64,000 nucleotides of DNA from CAVVSD01 sp963757125 (GTDB lineage Bacteria > Actinomycetota > Thermoleophilia > Solirubrobacterales > Solirubrobacteraceae): contig CAVWQP010000009.1 of assembly GCA_963757125.1 (NCBI GenBank), positions 1,178,001 through 1,242,000 on the forward strand, written 5' to 3'. The notes beneath the pieces are model-generated. The model saw only the letters and a list, made by a program, of their open reading frames with translations. It was not told the origin of the DNA and searched no databases. A program made the position numbers and the translations under genes. This document shows, in pieces, positions 54,227 through 61,661 of the stretch. Position 1 is the first letter of the stretch. Every line of letters begins with the position of its first letter.

Positions 54227-54553
54227 CTACTCCGGCTCGCGGTCGATGATGAACAGCAGCGCGCCCTGGCCGCCCGCGGTGCCGCGGTGCACGCGGGCGC
54301 CCGGCAGCGAGAACGCCTCGCCCGCGACGAGCTGCAGCGGCTGCGAGCCGTCCTCGAACTCGTAGGTGATGTCGCCCTCGAGGACGAACCCCTCGTGGCC
54401 CTCGTCGCACCACTCCTCACGCAGCACGTCGGGCTCGTAGCGGACCCGCGCCCAGCGGTTGCCGCCGATCTCGGTCGTCTCCGATGCGATGCCGGGCGCC
54501 TCCGGCGCCGGGTCGAGGGCGCTGAAGGAGACCTTGCGGGGTGGGGGCGTCAT
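54227..54553 (-). CDS. Cupin-domain protein
   Basis: A 108-residue single cupin. VLREEWCDEGHEGFVLEGDI resembles cupin motif 1, and LVAGEAFSLPGARVHRGT is motif 2 with its His. It may bind a metal and a small ligand. It lies upstream of the two permease genes on the same strand and may be co-transcribed with them. Start at ATG 54553. Confidence 0.72.
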   Translation of the reverse strand: MTPPPRKVSFSALDPAPEAPGIASETTEIGGNRWARVRYEPDVLREEWCDEGHEGFVLEGDITYEFEDGSQPLQLVAGEAFSLPGARVHRGTAGGQGALLFIIDREPE

Positions 54554-54611
54554 GGCCGTCCCGCTACCCCGGGCCGCGTCGGCCGGAACCCATGTTCCAT
54601 GCGCCGGGATC

Positions 54612-54638
54612 GTTTGCAGGAGGCGGCCACAGGAGTAC
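54612..54638 (+). promoter_or_regulatory. Possible SigB/SigF-type promoter before the STAS gene
   Basis: GTTT (54612-54615) and GAGTAC (54633-54638) are 17 nt apart, close to the GTTT-N14-17-GGGTAY pattern of actinobacterial stress sigma factors. The leader would be about 120 nt. Weak but suggestive given the STAS gene downstream. Confidence 0.3.
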
Positions 54639-54766
54639 CGTTCACGCAGGTGATGGTCGTCTCGTGTCCCGAGCCGACCACCCACACATCGCAACGGGCT
54701 CCCTGCCTCTGACCGGGGCACCGCGAGTTCGGCGCCATCCGCCGAGCCAGCAGTCTGGAGCGTGTC

Positions 54767-55114
54767 ATGACGATCTCCCCCTCGATGCACGACGTGCCGG
54801 TGGTCGCCCACCGCGACCTTGTCCGGGTCGCGCCGGAGGGCGAGCTCGACATGGCGACGTGCGGGCCGGTCGGCGCGATGCTCGACGAGCTGTGGGAGTC
54901 CGGCTGGACCGAGGTTGTCCTCGATCTGCGCCAGGTCACGTTCGCCGACAGCACCACGCTGCATCTGCTCGTCCAGAACCAGCGGCGCGCCGAGCGGGAC
55001 GGGACGCGCTTCTGGCTCATCGACGGACCCGACGCAGTGCAGCGGATCCTGACCATCAGCGGCCTGCGGCAGGTCCTGGACTTCATGCCCGAGGAGCGGG
55101 TCAGGTCGATGTAG
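54767..55114 (+). CDS. STAS-domain anti-sigma factor antagonist
   Basis: A 115-residue SpoIIAA-like protein. The STAS fold starts DLVRVAPEGELDMATCGPV and has the phosphorylation site FADSTTLHLL (S62, corresponding to Ser58 of SpoIIAA). Dephosphorylated family members bind anti-sigma kinases and free a sigma factor. No anti-sigma kinase (RsbW type) is adjacent. It is 57 bp upstream of a cobalamin-binding protein on the same strand, which suggests an input from that protein. Confidence 0.87.
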   Translation: MTISPSMHDVPVVAHRDLVRVAPEGELDMATCGPVGAMLDELWESGWTEVVLDLRQVTFADSTTLHLLVQNQRRAERDGTRFWLIDGPDAVQRILTISGLRQVLDFMPEERVRSM

Positions 55115-55145
55115 TCCACCTCTGGCAGCGCCCGCGCCACAGGCG

Positions 55146-55151
55146 TAGGCT
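55146..55151 (+). promoter_or_regulatory. -10 box (TAGGCT) for the B12-binding gene
   Basis: TAGGCT lies 20 nt before GTG 55172 with an AAAGGAGG ribosome-binding site between, so the cobalamin gene can be transcribed apart from STAS. Confidence 0.4.
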
Positions 55152-55171
55152 CGCCGCAAAGGAGGTGCGAC

Positions 55172-55858
55172 GTGGCCGCCCAGCACGACGACGACGCCTC
55201 GGCGCGCGCATCGCGCGTCTCAGACGACATCCAGCGCGCGTACGCCGATGCGCTGCTCGCAGGTGATCCCGTCGCGGCGGAGACCGCGATCGCCGAGGCC
55301 ATCGAGGCCCGTCTGGGCGAGGCGAAGATCTACGACGGCGTGATCCGCCCGGCGCTGCAGATGGTGGGCGATCTCTGGGCCGACGGTCACATCTCGGTGG
55401 CGCAGGAGCATCTCGCGACGTCCATCACGATGCGCGTGCTGGTGCTGCAGCGCGAGGCCTTCCGCCTCGCGCGCCAGCGGTCGTCGCACCGCGTGCTGCT
55501 CGCGGCAGCGCAGGGTGAGCTCCACGTCGTGGGCCTGGAGATGGCCGCCAGCCTGCTGCGCAACGCCGGCTACGAGGTGCGGCTGTTCGGCGCCGACCTC
55601 CCCGTCGCCGAGATCGCAGCAGCCGTGGACATGCACAAGCCGGTCGCGATCGGGTTCAGCACGGCGACGGTCTCGAGCGCGATGAACCTCCCGGCGGCCT
55701 TCGAAGCCGCCCGTGGCCGCGACCCCGGGATCGGCATCCTCGTGGGAGGGCGCGCCGCCGACGACGGCTGGCGGACCTCGGGCGTCGTCGTCTGCACCCA
55801 CGTCGCCGATGCGATCGAGCACGTCGACGCGCTCGTCAAACGGGCGGACCGCAACTGA
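55172..55858 (+). CDS. Stand-alone CarH-type cobalamin-binding protein
   Basis: A 228-residue cobalamin protein. Residues about 20-100 form the helical B12-binding-2 cap with W69-x9-E79-H80 (WADGHISVAQEH), the motif that encloses adenosylcobalamin in CarH/LitR photoreceptors. Residues 107-225 are the Rossmann B12-binding domain with E116-x-H118-x-x-G121, where His is the lower ligand. CarH has a MerR DNA-binding domain in front; here only about 20 residues precede the cap. It must therefore signal through a partner, and the adjacent STAS gene is the obvious candidate. Methylcobalamin or redox sensing is possible too. AAAGGAGG precedes GTG 55172. Confidence 0.83.
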   Translation: MAAQHDDDASARASRVSDDIQRAYADALLAGDPVAAETAIAEAIEARLGEAKIYDGVIRPALQMVGDLWADGHISVAQEHLATSITMRVLVLQREAFRLARQRSSHRVLLAAAQGELHVVGLEMAASLLRNAGYEVRLFGADLPVAEIAAAVDMHKPVAIGFSTATVSSAMNLPAAFEAARGRDPGIGILVGGRAADDGWRTSGVVVCTHVADAIEHVDALVKRADRN

Positions 55859-55880
55859 GCCGAGCGGGTACGCCGGAGGG

Positions 55881-56129
55881 ATGCCGAGCCGTCAGGACGC
55901 CGAGCGAGCCATCCTGGATCTGCTTGCCCAGCGCGACGAGGGCAAGACGATCTGCCCGTCGGAGGCCGCGCGAGCCCTCGGCGGCGACGACGGCTTCCGG
56001 CCGCACATGCCGCTCGTGCGCGACGCCGCGGCTCATCTCGTCGCGCTCGGCGAGCTCGAGGTGACGCAGTCGGGGGAGGTCGTCGACCCGGCGGCGGCAC
56101 GCGGGCCGATCCGGCTGCGCCTGCCCTAG
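55881..56129 (+). CDS. DUF3253 protein
   Basis: An 82-residue helical protein with the DUF3253 signature (GKTICPSEAARALGG, then VRDAAAHLVALGELEVTQ and RGPIRLRL). It looks like a compact winged-helix-type domain; its function is not known. CCGGAGG lies before ATG 55881; the open frame extends further but overlaps the cobalamin gene. Confidence 0.82.
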   Translation: MPSRQDAERAILDLLAQRDEGKTICPSEAARALGGDDGFRPHMPLVRDAAAHLVALGELEVTQSGEVVDPAAARGPIRLRLP

Positions 56130-56169
56130 CGGGTTGCGCGCCCGCGCCCGGCTCTGGGAGGGTCGCGCC

Positions 56170-57588
56170 ATGACCACCGCGCGCATGCGCGTCGTCGTGC
56201 TGGCCGCGCTGCTGTGCGGCGCGGGCGTCGTCGCGCTCGTGCTGACGAGCGACCGCGCCGACGCCGACCTCGCTTGGGCGGTGTGCGGGCCGATCGTCAT
56301 CTGGAGCTTCGTCGGCACCGGCCTGTACGCCTGGCGCCAACGCCCGGAGAGCCGCATCGGCGCGCTGCTCGTGCTGCTCGGCTTCGCGTGGTGCCTCGCG
56401 GCGCTGGCGTTCGCGAACGCGCCCCTCCCGTACACGTTCGCGCTCGTCTTCGCCGGGTTCTGGGGCGGCGTGTTCCTCCACCTCGTCATGAGCTTCCCGA
56501 CGGGCCGCCTCGCGCCGGGCCGCGACCGGGCGATCGTCGTGGCGGGATACGTCCTGTTCACCGTGGGGTCCGCGCCGGCGCTGCTGTTCGCCGGCCCCGA
56601 GGAGCTCGACTGCGAGGACTGCGGGACCAACCTGCTGCAGATCACGCACGACGAGTCCGTGGCGAACGCGCTCCTCACGTTGCAGACGGTGCTCTACGTC
56701 GTCCTGTTCGCCGTGGTCGTCGTGGTGCTGACCCAGCGCTGGCGCCGGGCGGACACGGTCGACCGCCTGCAGTGCACGCCCGTCTACGCGTGCGCGCTGC
56801 TCGCGTTCGTCCTCGTGACGGCGGGCAACGCCGGCGCCGGCGAGGTCTTCCCATGGGCGGCGTTCGTGGCGACCGCGCTGCTGCCGTTCGCGTTCCTCGC
56901 CGGGCTGCTGCGGACCCACGTCGCGCGCCTGGACGCGGAGCTCATGACGCGCCTGGACGAGCTGCGGTCGTCGCGCGCCCGTCTCGTCGAGGCCGGTGAC
57001 GCCGAACGCCGGCGGCTCGAGCGCGACCTCCACGACGGCGCCCAGTCGCGGCTCGTGAGCGTGACGATGCTGCTCGGGCGGGTCCGGCTGCTCGTCGACG
57101 AGGACGAGAACGCGAAGGGCCTTCTCGACCGCGCCCAGTCCGAGCTGCGGATCGGCCTAGCCGAGCTGCGCGAGCTCGCGCGCGGCATCCACCCGGCGGT
57201 CCTGACCGAGCGGGGGCTCGAGCCGGCGATCAGCGCGCTGGCGACGCGCGCACCGGTGCCCGTGACGGTCGACGCCGAGGGCGAGCGCCTGCCCGCGCCG
57301 GTGGAGATCGCCGTCTACTTCGTCGTCTCCGAGGCGCTGACGAACGTCGCCAAGTACGCGCAGGCGACCGCGGCGACCGTGAGCGTGCGCCGGAGTGACG
57401 GGCAGGTGGCGGTCGAGATCGCCGACGACGGGGTGGGCGGCGCGGACGCCGCCCGCGGCTCGGGCCTCGCGGGCCTGACCGACCGGGTCGCGGCGCTCGA
57501 CGGGACGCTCTCGGTCGAGAGTCCCGCCGGCGGGGGGACGCGTGTGCGCGTCGCGATCCCGTGCGCGGCCGTGGCTTCCCCTGCCTAG
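56170..57588 (+). CDS. Sensor histidine kinase, NarL-partner (HisKA_3) type
   Basis: A 472-residue membrane kinase. Several N-terminal membrane helices (VVLAALLCGAGVVALVLT, then ALVFAGFWGGVFLHLVMSF and others) form a sensor. The dimerisation helix has ERRRLERDLHDGAQSRLVSV with phospho-acceptor His near residue 288. The ATPase domain follows (EALTNVAKYAQA, then DDGVGG and GSGLAGLTDRV). Such kinases pair with NarL-type regulators, but none is adjacent. It lies in the same direction as STAS, cobalamin and DUF3253 genes. GGGAGGG precedes ATG 56170. Confidence 0.88.
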   Translation: MTTARMRVVVLAALLCGAGVVALVLTSDRADADLAWAVCGPIVIWSFVGTGLYAWRQRPESRIGALLVLLGFAWCLAALAFANAPLPYTFALVFAGFWGGVFLHLVMSFPTGRLAPGRDRAIVVAGYVLFTVGSAPALLFAGPEELDCEDCGTNLLQITHDESVANALLTLQTVLYVVLFAVVVVVLTQRWRRADTVDRLQCTPVYACALLAFVLVTAGNAGAGEVFPWAAFVATALLPFAFLAGLLRTHVARLDAELMTRLDELRSSRARLVEAGDAERRRLERDLHDGAQSRLVSVTMLLGRVRLLVDEDENAKGLLDRAQSELRIGLAELRELARGIHPAVLTERGLEPAISALATRAPVPVTVDAEGERLPAPVEIAVYFVVSEALTNVAKYAQATAATVSVRRSDGQVAVEIADDGVGGADAARGSGLAGLTDRVAALDGTLSVESPAGGGTRVRVAIPCAAVASPA

Positions 57589-57667
57589 TCCTGGGGACCC
57601 GGCGGCTCGTCCATCCGGCCACGATCGCTTCATTTCGGCGCCTGAGTGCCGAGCGGGCTCGCGTTGC

Positions 57668-57695
57668 GTCGGAATCCGGTCGATCGGAATCCGAC
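57668..57695. repeat. Imperfect 28-bp palindrome before the surface-protein genes
   Basis: Two direct copies of CGGAATCCG (57670-57678 and 57685-57693), 15 bp apart, are arranged so that the 28-nt block is palindromic at 24 of 28 positions. A third GGAATC occurs at 57715-57720. It is located 30-60 bp before GTG 57726, a likely operator. Confidence 0.4.
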
Positions 57696-57725
57696 CACTC
57701 ATCTTTTCGCTCAGGGAATCGAATC

Positions 57726-58199
57726 GTGTTCAAGAGACATCGACGTCGCCTCGGCTTGACCGTCGCCTGGCTGTGCCTCCTCGGTACGGCATCGGCTTTC
57801 GCCTACTGGACGACGGCCGGCACCGGCACCGGCAGCGCCACGACCGGGACGGCCTCGGCCGTCACCATCACGCAGACGAGCACCCTGTCCGGCATGTACC
57901 CGGGCAACGCCAACCAGGACATCGAGTTCAAGATCACGAACGGGTCGTCCGGCAACCAGTACATCTCGACCGTGACGGCGTCGATCTCGTCGATCACGAA
58001 GGCGGGCGTGACGGCGGCCGGATGCACCGCGGCGGACTTCGCGCTCACGCAGGCGCCGACGGCGATCAACCAGGACCTGTCGGCCGGCGACACCGCGTTC
58101 ACCGGGACGAAGACGCCGAAGATCAAGATGGTGAACGGCGCCGGCAACCAGGACGCCTGCAAGGGCGTCACGGTCAACCTCAGCTTCTCGGCCGGCTAG
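57726..58199 (+). CDS. Exported TasA/camelysin-like small surface protein
   Basis: A 157-residue exported protein. A signal peptide (LGLTVAWLCLLGTASAFA) leads to AYWTTAGTGTGSATTGTAS, a start that recalls the SipW-processed TasA/CalY matrix proteins. The rest is a Thr/Ser/Ala-rich beta domain with one Cys pair. No SipW-type peptidase gene is visible. GTG 57726 preserves the full signal; an upstream ATG exists. The next gene starts the same way, so the two may form a surface unit. Confidence 0.65.
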   Translation: MFKRHRRRLGLTVAWLCLLGTASAFAYWTTAGTGTGSATTGTASAVTITQTSTLSGMYPGNANQDIEFKITNGSSGNQYISTVTASISSITKAGVTAAGCTAADFALTQAPTAINQDLSAGDTAFTGTKTPKIKMVNGAGNQDACKGVTVNLSFSAG

Positions 58200-58205
58200 C
58201 AGCCG

Positions 58206-59735
58206 ATGTCCCGCCGGCGTCGTCTCGCGTTCGCGCTCGCCGCGCTGCTCGCCGGCGCGCTGGTGTGGGGCGCCGGGCCGGCCGCCGCGTACTGGACGAC
58301 GACCGGCGCCGGTGTGGGCGACGCCGGCACCTCCGACCTGTCCCCGGCCGCGATCGACGCGCCGGGCGCCTCGGCGGGGACGACGACCATCACGTGGACC
58401 GACCAGGCCGAGCTCTCCGACGACCCGGCCGCCGGCACGATCACCTACGTCGTCCAGCGGTCCCTCGGGGGCGGCGCCTACGTCGCGATCGCCGGCGGTG
58501 ACTGCGCCGGGGCGATCGCGCGGCCGGCCACGAGCTGCACGGACACCGTCGCGGCGACCGGCAGCTACAGCTACCGGGTCGTCGCGAGCCTCGCGACGTG
58601 GACCGCGGTGTCGAACGCCGTCGCCGTGTCCGTCAACACCGACACGTCCTACCCGACCGCCTCGATCACCCGGATCACCGCCTCGCCGACGAACCTGACG
58701 AGTCTGCAGTGGCGGGTGTCCTTCTCCGAGCCGGTGACCGGCGTCGACGCGACCGATCTCGCGCTCGTCACCGGCGGTGCGGTGAGCGGGGCGGCGATCA
58801 CCTCGGTCACGGGCTCGTCGGCCACCTACACGGTCACGGTCAACGCCGGCTCCGGCGACGGCACGATCGGGCTCAACCTCGTCGACGACGACTCGATCCG
58901 CGACGCGGCGGCCAACCCGCTCGGTGGCGCGGGCAACGGCAGCGTCACGGGCCCGGTCGACACGATCGACCGGACGGCCCCGGCGCTCACGACCCTGCAG
59001 ATGCTCGACACGAACGCGGACGGCAAGGTCAACTCGATCCGGGCGACGTTCAACGAGAGCGTCGCGTCCACGACGCTGAAGACGAACTGGACCCTGACCG
59101 GCGTCCCGAGCGGCGGCTCGCTGTCGAGCGTCGCGCGCAGCGGGGCGATCGTGACGCTGACCCTGACCCAGGGGGCCGGGGCCGCGGACACGAGCGTGGG
59201 CCTGTTCAAGATCGCCCTGGCGGCCGCCGCGACCGGCGTCCGCGACGCGGCCGGCAACCAGGCGTCCTTCGCGGCCCAGGCGCCGGCCGACCTCGCCAAG
59301 CCGGTGCTCATCGGTGTGACGGACACGAACGTGGGCACGGACGGGCTCATCGAGCAGGGGGACGCGATGAGCTTCGCGTTCTCGGAGGCGATCAAGCCGT
59401 CGACGGTCGTGGCGGCGCCGAAGGTCACCGTGGCGCGGCCCACGACCGGCAACGCGACGCTCGCCATCCCGAGCGTGCTCAGCACCACGACCGGCATGGG
59501 CAGTCCCGACTACCTGAACACGGCCGGGAAGTCGGCCGTCTTCAACGGCACCGCCGCGGCCAACGGCGCGGTCGTGACCGTGACCGTCGGCGCCTGCACC
59601 GCAGGCTGCACCTACCCGTCGGCGCCGGCGGCGGCCCCGACGATGTCGATGAGGCCCTCGACGGCGCTCACCGATCTCCTCGGGAACACCGGGGCGAGCA
59701 CGGCGTACACGCTGGCCGCGACGAGGCTGTTCTGA
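58206..59735 (+). CDS. Exported Ig-like multi-domain surface protein
   Basis: A 509-residue secreted protein. Signal: LAFALAALLAGALVWGAGPA, then AAYWTTTGAGVGDAGTSD as in the previous gene. Repeated Ig/fibronectin-like beta domains follow (ITYVVQRSLGGGAYVAI, WRVSFSEPVTGVDATDLALV and the related AMSFAFSEAIKPSTV). The latter pattern (FSEPVxxV) matches bacterial Ig-like domains of surface proteins. It begins 6 bp after the small protein, so they form an operon. Adhesion or wall assembly is likely; no anchor motif is seen. Confidence 0.72.
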   Translation: MSRRRRLAFALAALLAGALVWGAGPAAAYWTTTGAGVGDAGTSDLSPAAIDAPGASAGTTTITWTDQAELSDDPAAGTITYVVQRSLGGGAYVAIAGGDCAGAIARPATSCTDTVAATGSYSYRVVASLATWTAVSNAVAVSVNTDTSYPTASITRITASPTNLTSLQWRVSFSEPVTGVDATDLALVTGGAVSGAAITSVTGSSATYTVTVNAGSGDGTIGLNLVDDDSIRDAAANPLGGAGNGSVTGPVDTIDRTAPALTTLQMLDTNADGKVNSIRATFNESVASTTLKTNWTLTGVPSGGSLSSVARSGAIVTLTLTQGAGAADTSVGLFKIALAAAATGVRDAAGNQASFAAQAPADLAKPVLIGVTDTNVGTDGLIEQGDAMSFAFSEAIKPSTVVAAPKVTVARPTTGNATLAIPSVLSTTTGMGSPDYLNTAGKSAVFNGTAAANGAVVTVTVGACTAGCTYPSAPAAAPTMSMRPSTALTDLLGNTGASTAYTLAATRLF

Positions 59736-59738
59736 CGC

Positions 59739-61049
59739 TCAGAGCGTCGCGGTGTCGACGTCGCTGTTGCGCGGGTCCGTCAGGTAGGGGAACCGCTCGA
59801 CCGTCGCGCGGACGTCCTTGATCCGCCTGTCGTGATCGCCCCACTGGACGACGACCTCGTTGCCGATCTCGGCCTGGTCGACGTCGATGCTCGCGTTCGA
59901 GAGGACCTCGCGGTAGTGGTAGCTGTAGATCGTCCCGGAGGAGACGCCGATCCGCCTGCCGTCCTTCAGGAGGTGGTCGGCGTGGATGTTCATGCCCTCG
60001 CTCCAGGGCGGCGACGTCGGAAGGTCGATGGTCTTGTACTCCTCGCCGGGCTGCAGCAGCGATGCGTAGATGTCGACGACGTCCTCCGGGTTCCACCGCA
60101 GGGTCACGACGGTCCGCTTCGGATCGGCGACCTCGGCCTCGAGCGCCGCGCGCCCGACGAAGTCGTGGTCGAACTTGACCGCGCGCTGCCAGCCGACCTC
60201 GACGGGCGTGCGCAGGCGCGCGCGGATGTCGTCGGGATCGACGCTGCCGGAGACGTTGAACGCCGGCCGGAACCCGATCTGCTCCAGGAACTCGGGGTAG
60301 CCGGGGACGCCGTATGCGGCGCTCGCGAACTGCCAGTTCATCTGCGGGAAGCCGCCCTCGACGTGGTTGACGAGGTACGTCGCCCAGCCGAGTCGCTGGA
60401 TGCCGAGATCCTTGCCCGCCTCGAAGACGGCGTCGTAGATCGCCGGCCCCTCCTCGAGCGGGCCGCGGACCTCGTAGGCGAGGTTGCCGGACATGCCGAT
60501 CCGGCCGACCTCGACCGTCCTGCCGGCGATCGTGACGTCGCGGAACCGCAGGAACCCGATGTCCCGCAGGCTCTCACCGGCGGCGCGCTCGAGCGTCTCC
60601 AGCGACGTCGGTCCGGCGATCTGGGTGAGGTACGCGGGCGACGGATCGATCTCGACGTCGAACTCGTTCGACGACAGCAGCTTGAAGTGCGGCCACGGGA
60701 AGCCGGCGAAGTAGCGGTACTCCTCCTCGCCGTTGCGCTGGAGGATCGCGTGGGCCGTGATGAGGCCCTCCTCCGTGCAGTAGATCGAGTGCTTCATGCT
60801 CCCGATCTCGAAGGTCTCGAAGCTGTTGACGGCGATCGAGGAGAAGAACTCCTTGACGTCGGGACCGCGGAAGATCGTGCGCGTGTTCGACAGCCCCGTG
60901 TGGATGTAGCAGCCGGTCTTCCAGGAGAGGCTCTCGGGCTTCCAGCCGTCGAACTCCCAGGCCCAGAGCCGGCCGCCGAGGTTCAGGTAGAGGGTGGGCT
61001 CGTCGTAGTAGGGCAGGCCGCGCAGGTCGGCGAAGGGGGAGTCGCTCAT
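59739..61049 (-). CDS. GcvT/LigM-like tetrahydrofolate-dependent methyltransferase
   Basis: A 436-residue protein of the aminomethyltransferase fold: SYIHTGLSNTRTIF-type start (GCYIHTGLSNTRTIFRGPDV), central RIGMSGNLAYEVRGPLEEGP, then RLGWATYLVNHVEGGFPQMN and a C-terminal GcvT-C barrel (FVGRAALEAEVADPKRTVVT). It is closest in shape to O-demethylases such as LigM/DesA, which move methyl groups from methoxylated aromatics to THF. A glycine-cleavage role is unlikely because no gcvP or gcvH is present. Substrate unknown. Confidence 0.75.
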   Translation of the reverse strand: MSDSPFADLRGLPYYDEPTLYLNLGGRLWAWEFDGWKPESLSWKTGCYIHTGLSNTRTIFRGPDVKEFFSSIAVNSFETFEIGSMKHSIYCTEEGLITAHAILQRNGEEEYRYFAGFPWPHFKLLSSNEFDVEIDPSPAYLTQIAGPTSLETLERAAGESLRDIGFLRFRDVTIAGRTVEVGRIGMSGNLAYEVRGPLEEGPAIYDAVFEAGKDLGIQRLGWATYLVNHVEGGFPQMNWQFASAAYGVPGYPEFLEQIGFRPAFNVSGSVDPDDIRARLRTPVEVGWQRAVKFDHDFVGRAALEAEVADPKRTVVTLRWNPEDVVDIYASLLQPGEEYKTIDLPTSPPWSEGMNIHADHLLKDGRRIGVSSGTIYSYHYREVLSNASIDVDQAEIGNEVVVQWGDHDRRIKDVRATVERFPYLTDPRNSDVDTATL

Positions 61050-61101
61050 CGGCGGGAGGGTCGCGCGTCGCGAGCCCTCCTCGCATCGGTGACATCCACA
61101 G

Positions 61102-61497
61102 TCAGCCGGCGGGGACGACGACCACGGTCGAGAGCATCGTCGCCAGGTGCTTGGACGGGTCGTCGGCGTCGTACACGTCCCCCTGGCAGACCGTGAGCCT
61201 GCGGCCCGCGCGGACGACGCGGCCCCGTGCGATGACGGCCGCCCCCGCGGCGGGGGACAGGAGGTTGATCTTCAGCTCGGACGTCAGGACCTCGCTGTCC
61301 GGCGGCGCGACGGTGAGCGCGGCGTAGCCGCAGGCCGTGTCGACGACCGCGATGAGCGCGCCCGCGTGGACGTAGCCGTGCTGCTGGGCGACCGCCTCGG
61401 CTCGCGGCAGCCGGATCGCCGTCGTGCCCTCGCCGACCTCCACCAGCTCGGCGCCGAGCGTGCGCATGAGCCCCTGGCGGGCGAAGCTGTCCCGCAC
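61102..61497 (-). CDS. PaaI-family thioesterase
   Basis: A hotdog-fold protein of 131 residues (SFARQGLMRTLGAELVEVGE, then the catalytic-loop QQHGYVHAGALIAVVDTACG, and ELKINLLSPAAG). Family members hydrolyse acyl-CoA thioesters. GTG 61497 is used; a CTG at 61554 would add a plausible N-terminal stretch. Upstream of the methyltransferase on the same strand with a 52-bp gap. Confidence 0.8.
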   Translation of the reverse strand: MRDSFARQGLMRTLGAELVEVGEGTTAIRLPRAEAVAQQHGYVHAGALIAVVDTACGYAALTVAPPDSEVLTSELKINLLSPAAGAAVIARGRVVRAGRRLTVCQGDVYDADDPSKHLATMLSTVVVVPAG

Positions 61498-61661
61498 GCG
61501 CTGCTCGAACCCGGTGCCACCCGGCGGACCGTACCGCTCGTGCGTCGAGATCAGTCCAGCGTCACGTACTCCGCAGGCATGAGCTCCCCAGTGTCACGGA
61601 AGGCGTGTGCTGTCCGGTCCTCAAGGGTGACCAGCATCCCTGACCACGAGGAGGCCCGATC

